From assembly GCA_903884945.1 (NCBI GenBank), contig CAISGR010000075.1, positions 1-48,246 of the forward strand: DNA of 48,246 bases. The letters are read 5' to 3'. Below the pieces are notes generated by a model. That model saw only the letters and a program-made list of their open reading frames with translations, searched no databases and was not told where the DNA came from. Source of the DNA: an uncultured bacterium. GTDB taxonomy: Bacteria > Pseudomonadota > Alphaproteobacteria > Sphingomonadales > Sphingomonadaceae. Shown in pieces: positions 46,683 through 48,246 of this stretch. A program made the position numbers and the translations under genes. The stretch's first letter is position 1. Each line of letters begins with the position of its first letter.

Positions 46683-47921
46683 ATGCAGAACGCGGGCGCG
46701 ACGCGAAACCCGGGATTGGGCTCGATCGGAGAGACATGGCGGCGATCGCCAAAGGTGCTCATCGGGGTCATCGCCGCCCTGCTCGGCGCGGCCTCGGGCA
46801 ATGCAGCGCCCTTGCCGACGCCGGACGCGCCTGACTACGCCGATCCGGCAGCATGGCTGTGCCGCCCCGGCCGGCCCATGGATGTCTGCGGCCGCTCCGA
46901 TCAGACTGCAGTCATCCTGCATGCCGATGGGTCAACCAGGATCGAGCGTTTTCGCGCCGATCCCCGGGCGCCGATTGATTGCTTCTATGTCTATCCGACG
47001 GTTTCCCTCGATTCCGGCGGCAACGCCGCGATGAAGGTCGGGAAAGAGGAGGTCGCGGTGGTGAACCAGCAGTTCGCCCGCTTCGGCGTAGTCTGCCGGC
47101 GCTATGCGCCCCTGTACCGGCAGGTGACGCTTGCGGCGCTCCACGCCAATCTGCGCGGCGCGCCGATCCCGAGCGATCGGACCATGGCCTATGACGACGT
47201 GAAGCGCGCCTGGGACTATTATCTCGCACACGACAATCACGGCCGCGGCGTGGTACTGATCGGCCACTCGCAGGGCTCGGCCATACTCGCGCAACTCGTC
47301 AGGAACGAGATCGACGGGAAGCCAGCGCAGCGCCGGATCGTGTCGGTAATCCTGGCCGGATACCGGTTGCAGGTACCGGTCGGCAAGGACGTTGGCGGCG
47401 ATTTCAAGACGCTCCCCCTTTGTCGCGCTGCCGGACAGACGGGCTGTGTGATCACTTTCGCCTCGTTCCGCGCCGAGAGCCCTCCCCCACCCGAGGCCCG
47501 TCTGTTCGGTGCCTCTGCAGGGCCGGGACTCGAAGCGGCGTGCGTCAATCCGGCCGCAATCGCGGGCGGCGCTGCCCCGCTTCACGCCTATCTCGGCGCC
47601 GGCGCCGAGATGGTGACCGCCAGTGGCGAGCCGCAGGGCCCGTGGACGAATCCGCCGAAGCCGATCCGCGAACCGTTTGTCGAAGTGCCGGGCTTGCTGA
47701 GCGCCGAGTGCCGTCATGACGGCAGCCACAATTATCTGGCAATCACCATCCACCCCGATCCGGCGGGCAAGCGCACCAATGCGATCGTCGGCGACGTGGT
47801 CATCGACGGGCGCAAGTTGGCGGACTGGGGGCTGCATCGCATCGACGTCAATCTGACGATGGGAAACCTGATCGACGTCGTCCGCGCCCAGGAGCGCTCC
47901 TATCGCGCCACGAAGCGCTAG
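46683..47921 (+). CDS. Exported DUF3089 alpha/beta hydrolase
   Basis: A 412-residue serine hydrolase of the DUF3089 group. A hydrophobic N-terminal segment (VLIGVIAALLGAASGNA, about residues 25-41) suggests export. The domain has FYVYPTVSLDSGGN, the family's PT motif, then YAPLYRQVTL, RAWDYYLAHDNHGRGVVLIGHSQGSAIL with the nucleophile Ser in GHSQG, and a C-terminal HNYLAITIHPDP holding the likely catalytic His. Esterase or lipase activity is likely; the substrate is unknown. GGAGGGAGAGG precedes the ATG. Controlled probably by the neighbouring TetR protein. Confidence 0.88.
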   Translation: MQNAGATRNPGLGSIGETWRRSPKVLIGVIAALLGAASGNAAPLPTPDAPDYADPAAWLCRPGRPMDVCGRSDQTAVILHADGSTRIERFRADPRAPIDCFYVYPTVSLDSGGNAAMKVGKEEVAVVNQQFARFGVVCRRYAPLYRQVTLAALHANLRGAPIPSDRTMAYDDVKRAWDYYLAHDNHGRGVVLIGHSQGSAILAQLVRNEIDGKPAQRRIVSVILAGYRLQVPVGKDVGGDFKTLPLCRAAGQTGCVITFASFRAESPPPPEARLFGASAGPGLEAACVNPAAIAGGAAPLHAYLGAGAEMVTASGEPQGPWTNPPKPIREPFVEVPGLLSAECRHDGSHNYLAITIHPDPAGKRTNAIVGDVVIDGRKLADWGLHRIDVNLTMGNLIDVVRAQERSYRATKR

Positions 47922-48104
47922 CGCTACGACGCGCGAGCGGGCGTCCGCGCGACCTGACAAAGGGGGTGCGCGGAGGTTGCCCGCGCGCCGTCATGCGCGG
48001 CTCGCCAAGCCGGGTCGGTCAGCGCCGCGCCACGATGTTCGATCCCTGCCAACAAGCTGATTGTGACGCCCTGCCGCCTGCTCGATCGCGATCGCGCGCA
48101 CGAA

Positions 48105-48245
48105 TCATGCGGTACCGCGCGCAGGCTGCTTGAAGCGGCCGGCCCAGGATAGGATTGCCATGGCCGCGCCCGTGCTCATGAGCACGACGTCTATGACGAT
48201 CGAACTTGCCGGCAAGCTGCGATAGATGGCGACGTGCGACAGGCC
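48105..48245 (-). CDS. Partial membrane-protein gene, 3' end only
   Basis: The minus strand from the window end reads 46 residues (GLSHVAIYRS, then LPASSIVIDVVLMSTGAAMAILSWAGRFKQ) and a TGA stop. One hydrophobic helix with a short basic end suggests the C-terminus of a polytopic membrane protein. The rest lies outside the window and the family is not recognisable. An accidental frame cannot be ruled out. Confidence 0.45.
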   Translation of the reverse strand, partial: GLSHVAIYRSLPASSIVIDVVLMSTGAAMAILSWAGRFKQPARGTA

Positions 48246-48246
48246 C

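Overview
The window looks like a chromosomal segment of a high-GC alphaproteobacterium of the Sphingomonadales (Sphingomonas-like). Supporting signs are the cell-cycle kinase CckA, LexA boxes of the alphaproteobacterial form GAAC-N7-GAAC, a GGAAC-N17-CGTT promoter typical of the EcfG general stress sigma factor, a large TonB-dependent receptor, M13 and DUF2062 proteins, and an mreBCD-mrdA-rodA cluster. Assignment is from gene content and motifs only; no database search was possible.

Layout. 1-5.2 kb is housekeeping: rpsB-tsf (translation), a small membrane-protein gene behind an SOS promoter, pssA-psd (phosphatidylethanolamine synthesis) and icd. 5.2-11.7 kb holds a flavin monooxygenase, a KefB-type antiporter, a membrane-anchored alpha/beta hydrolase, a secreted alanine-rich protein with a stress-sigma promoter and a DUF1003 protein. 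11.7-14.6 kb is a compact three-gene catabolic-looking operon: TetR regulator, berberine-bridge-type flavoenzyme with both covalent FAD ligands, and a 2,4-diacetylphloroglucinol hydrolase-like enzyme, joined by ATGA and TGATG overlaps and preceded by two operator-like palindromes. 14.6-24.4 kb carries alaS, a secreted TPR protein, a Tat-exported M24 peptidase, a dicarboxylate symporter, a methyltransferase-GST pair and recA with its LexA box.

24.6-33.8 kb: an adenine deaminase overlapping a purine phosphoribosyltransferase (a salvage pair), cckA with a downstream single-domain receiver, an M13 lipoprotein peptidase, DUF2062 and smpB. A 750-base gap then contains eight copies of a GCCCTGTT decamer in both orientations and is followed by a lipoprotein of lower GC. 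33.8-41.4 kb: mutL divergent from the overlapping cell-shape operon mreB-mreC-mreD-mrdA-rodA.

41.5-48.2 kb starts with tRNA-Lys(CTT). Directly behind it lie the last codons of a tyrosine integrase and two broken IS3-family transposase fragments, the scar of an integrated element. Then come a TonB-dependent receptor, a TetR regulator and a secreted DUF3089 alpha/beta hydrolase, plausibly accessory cargo, and the 3' end of a membrane-protein gene cut by the window edge. Bases 47922-48104 show nothing recognisable.

The most interesting items are the SOS-promoter small membrane protein at 1.98-2.34 kb, the TetR/flavoenzyme/phloroglucinol-hydrolase-like operon, the decamer repeat cluster behind smpB, and the tRNA-Lys scar. 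No CRISPR array and no intact mobile element is present.
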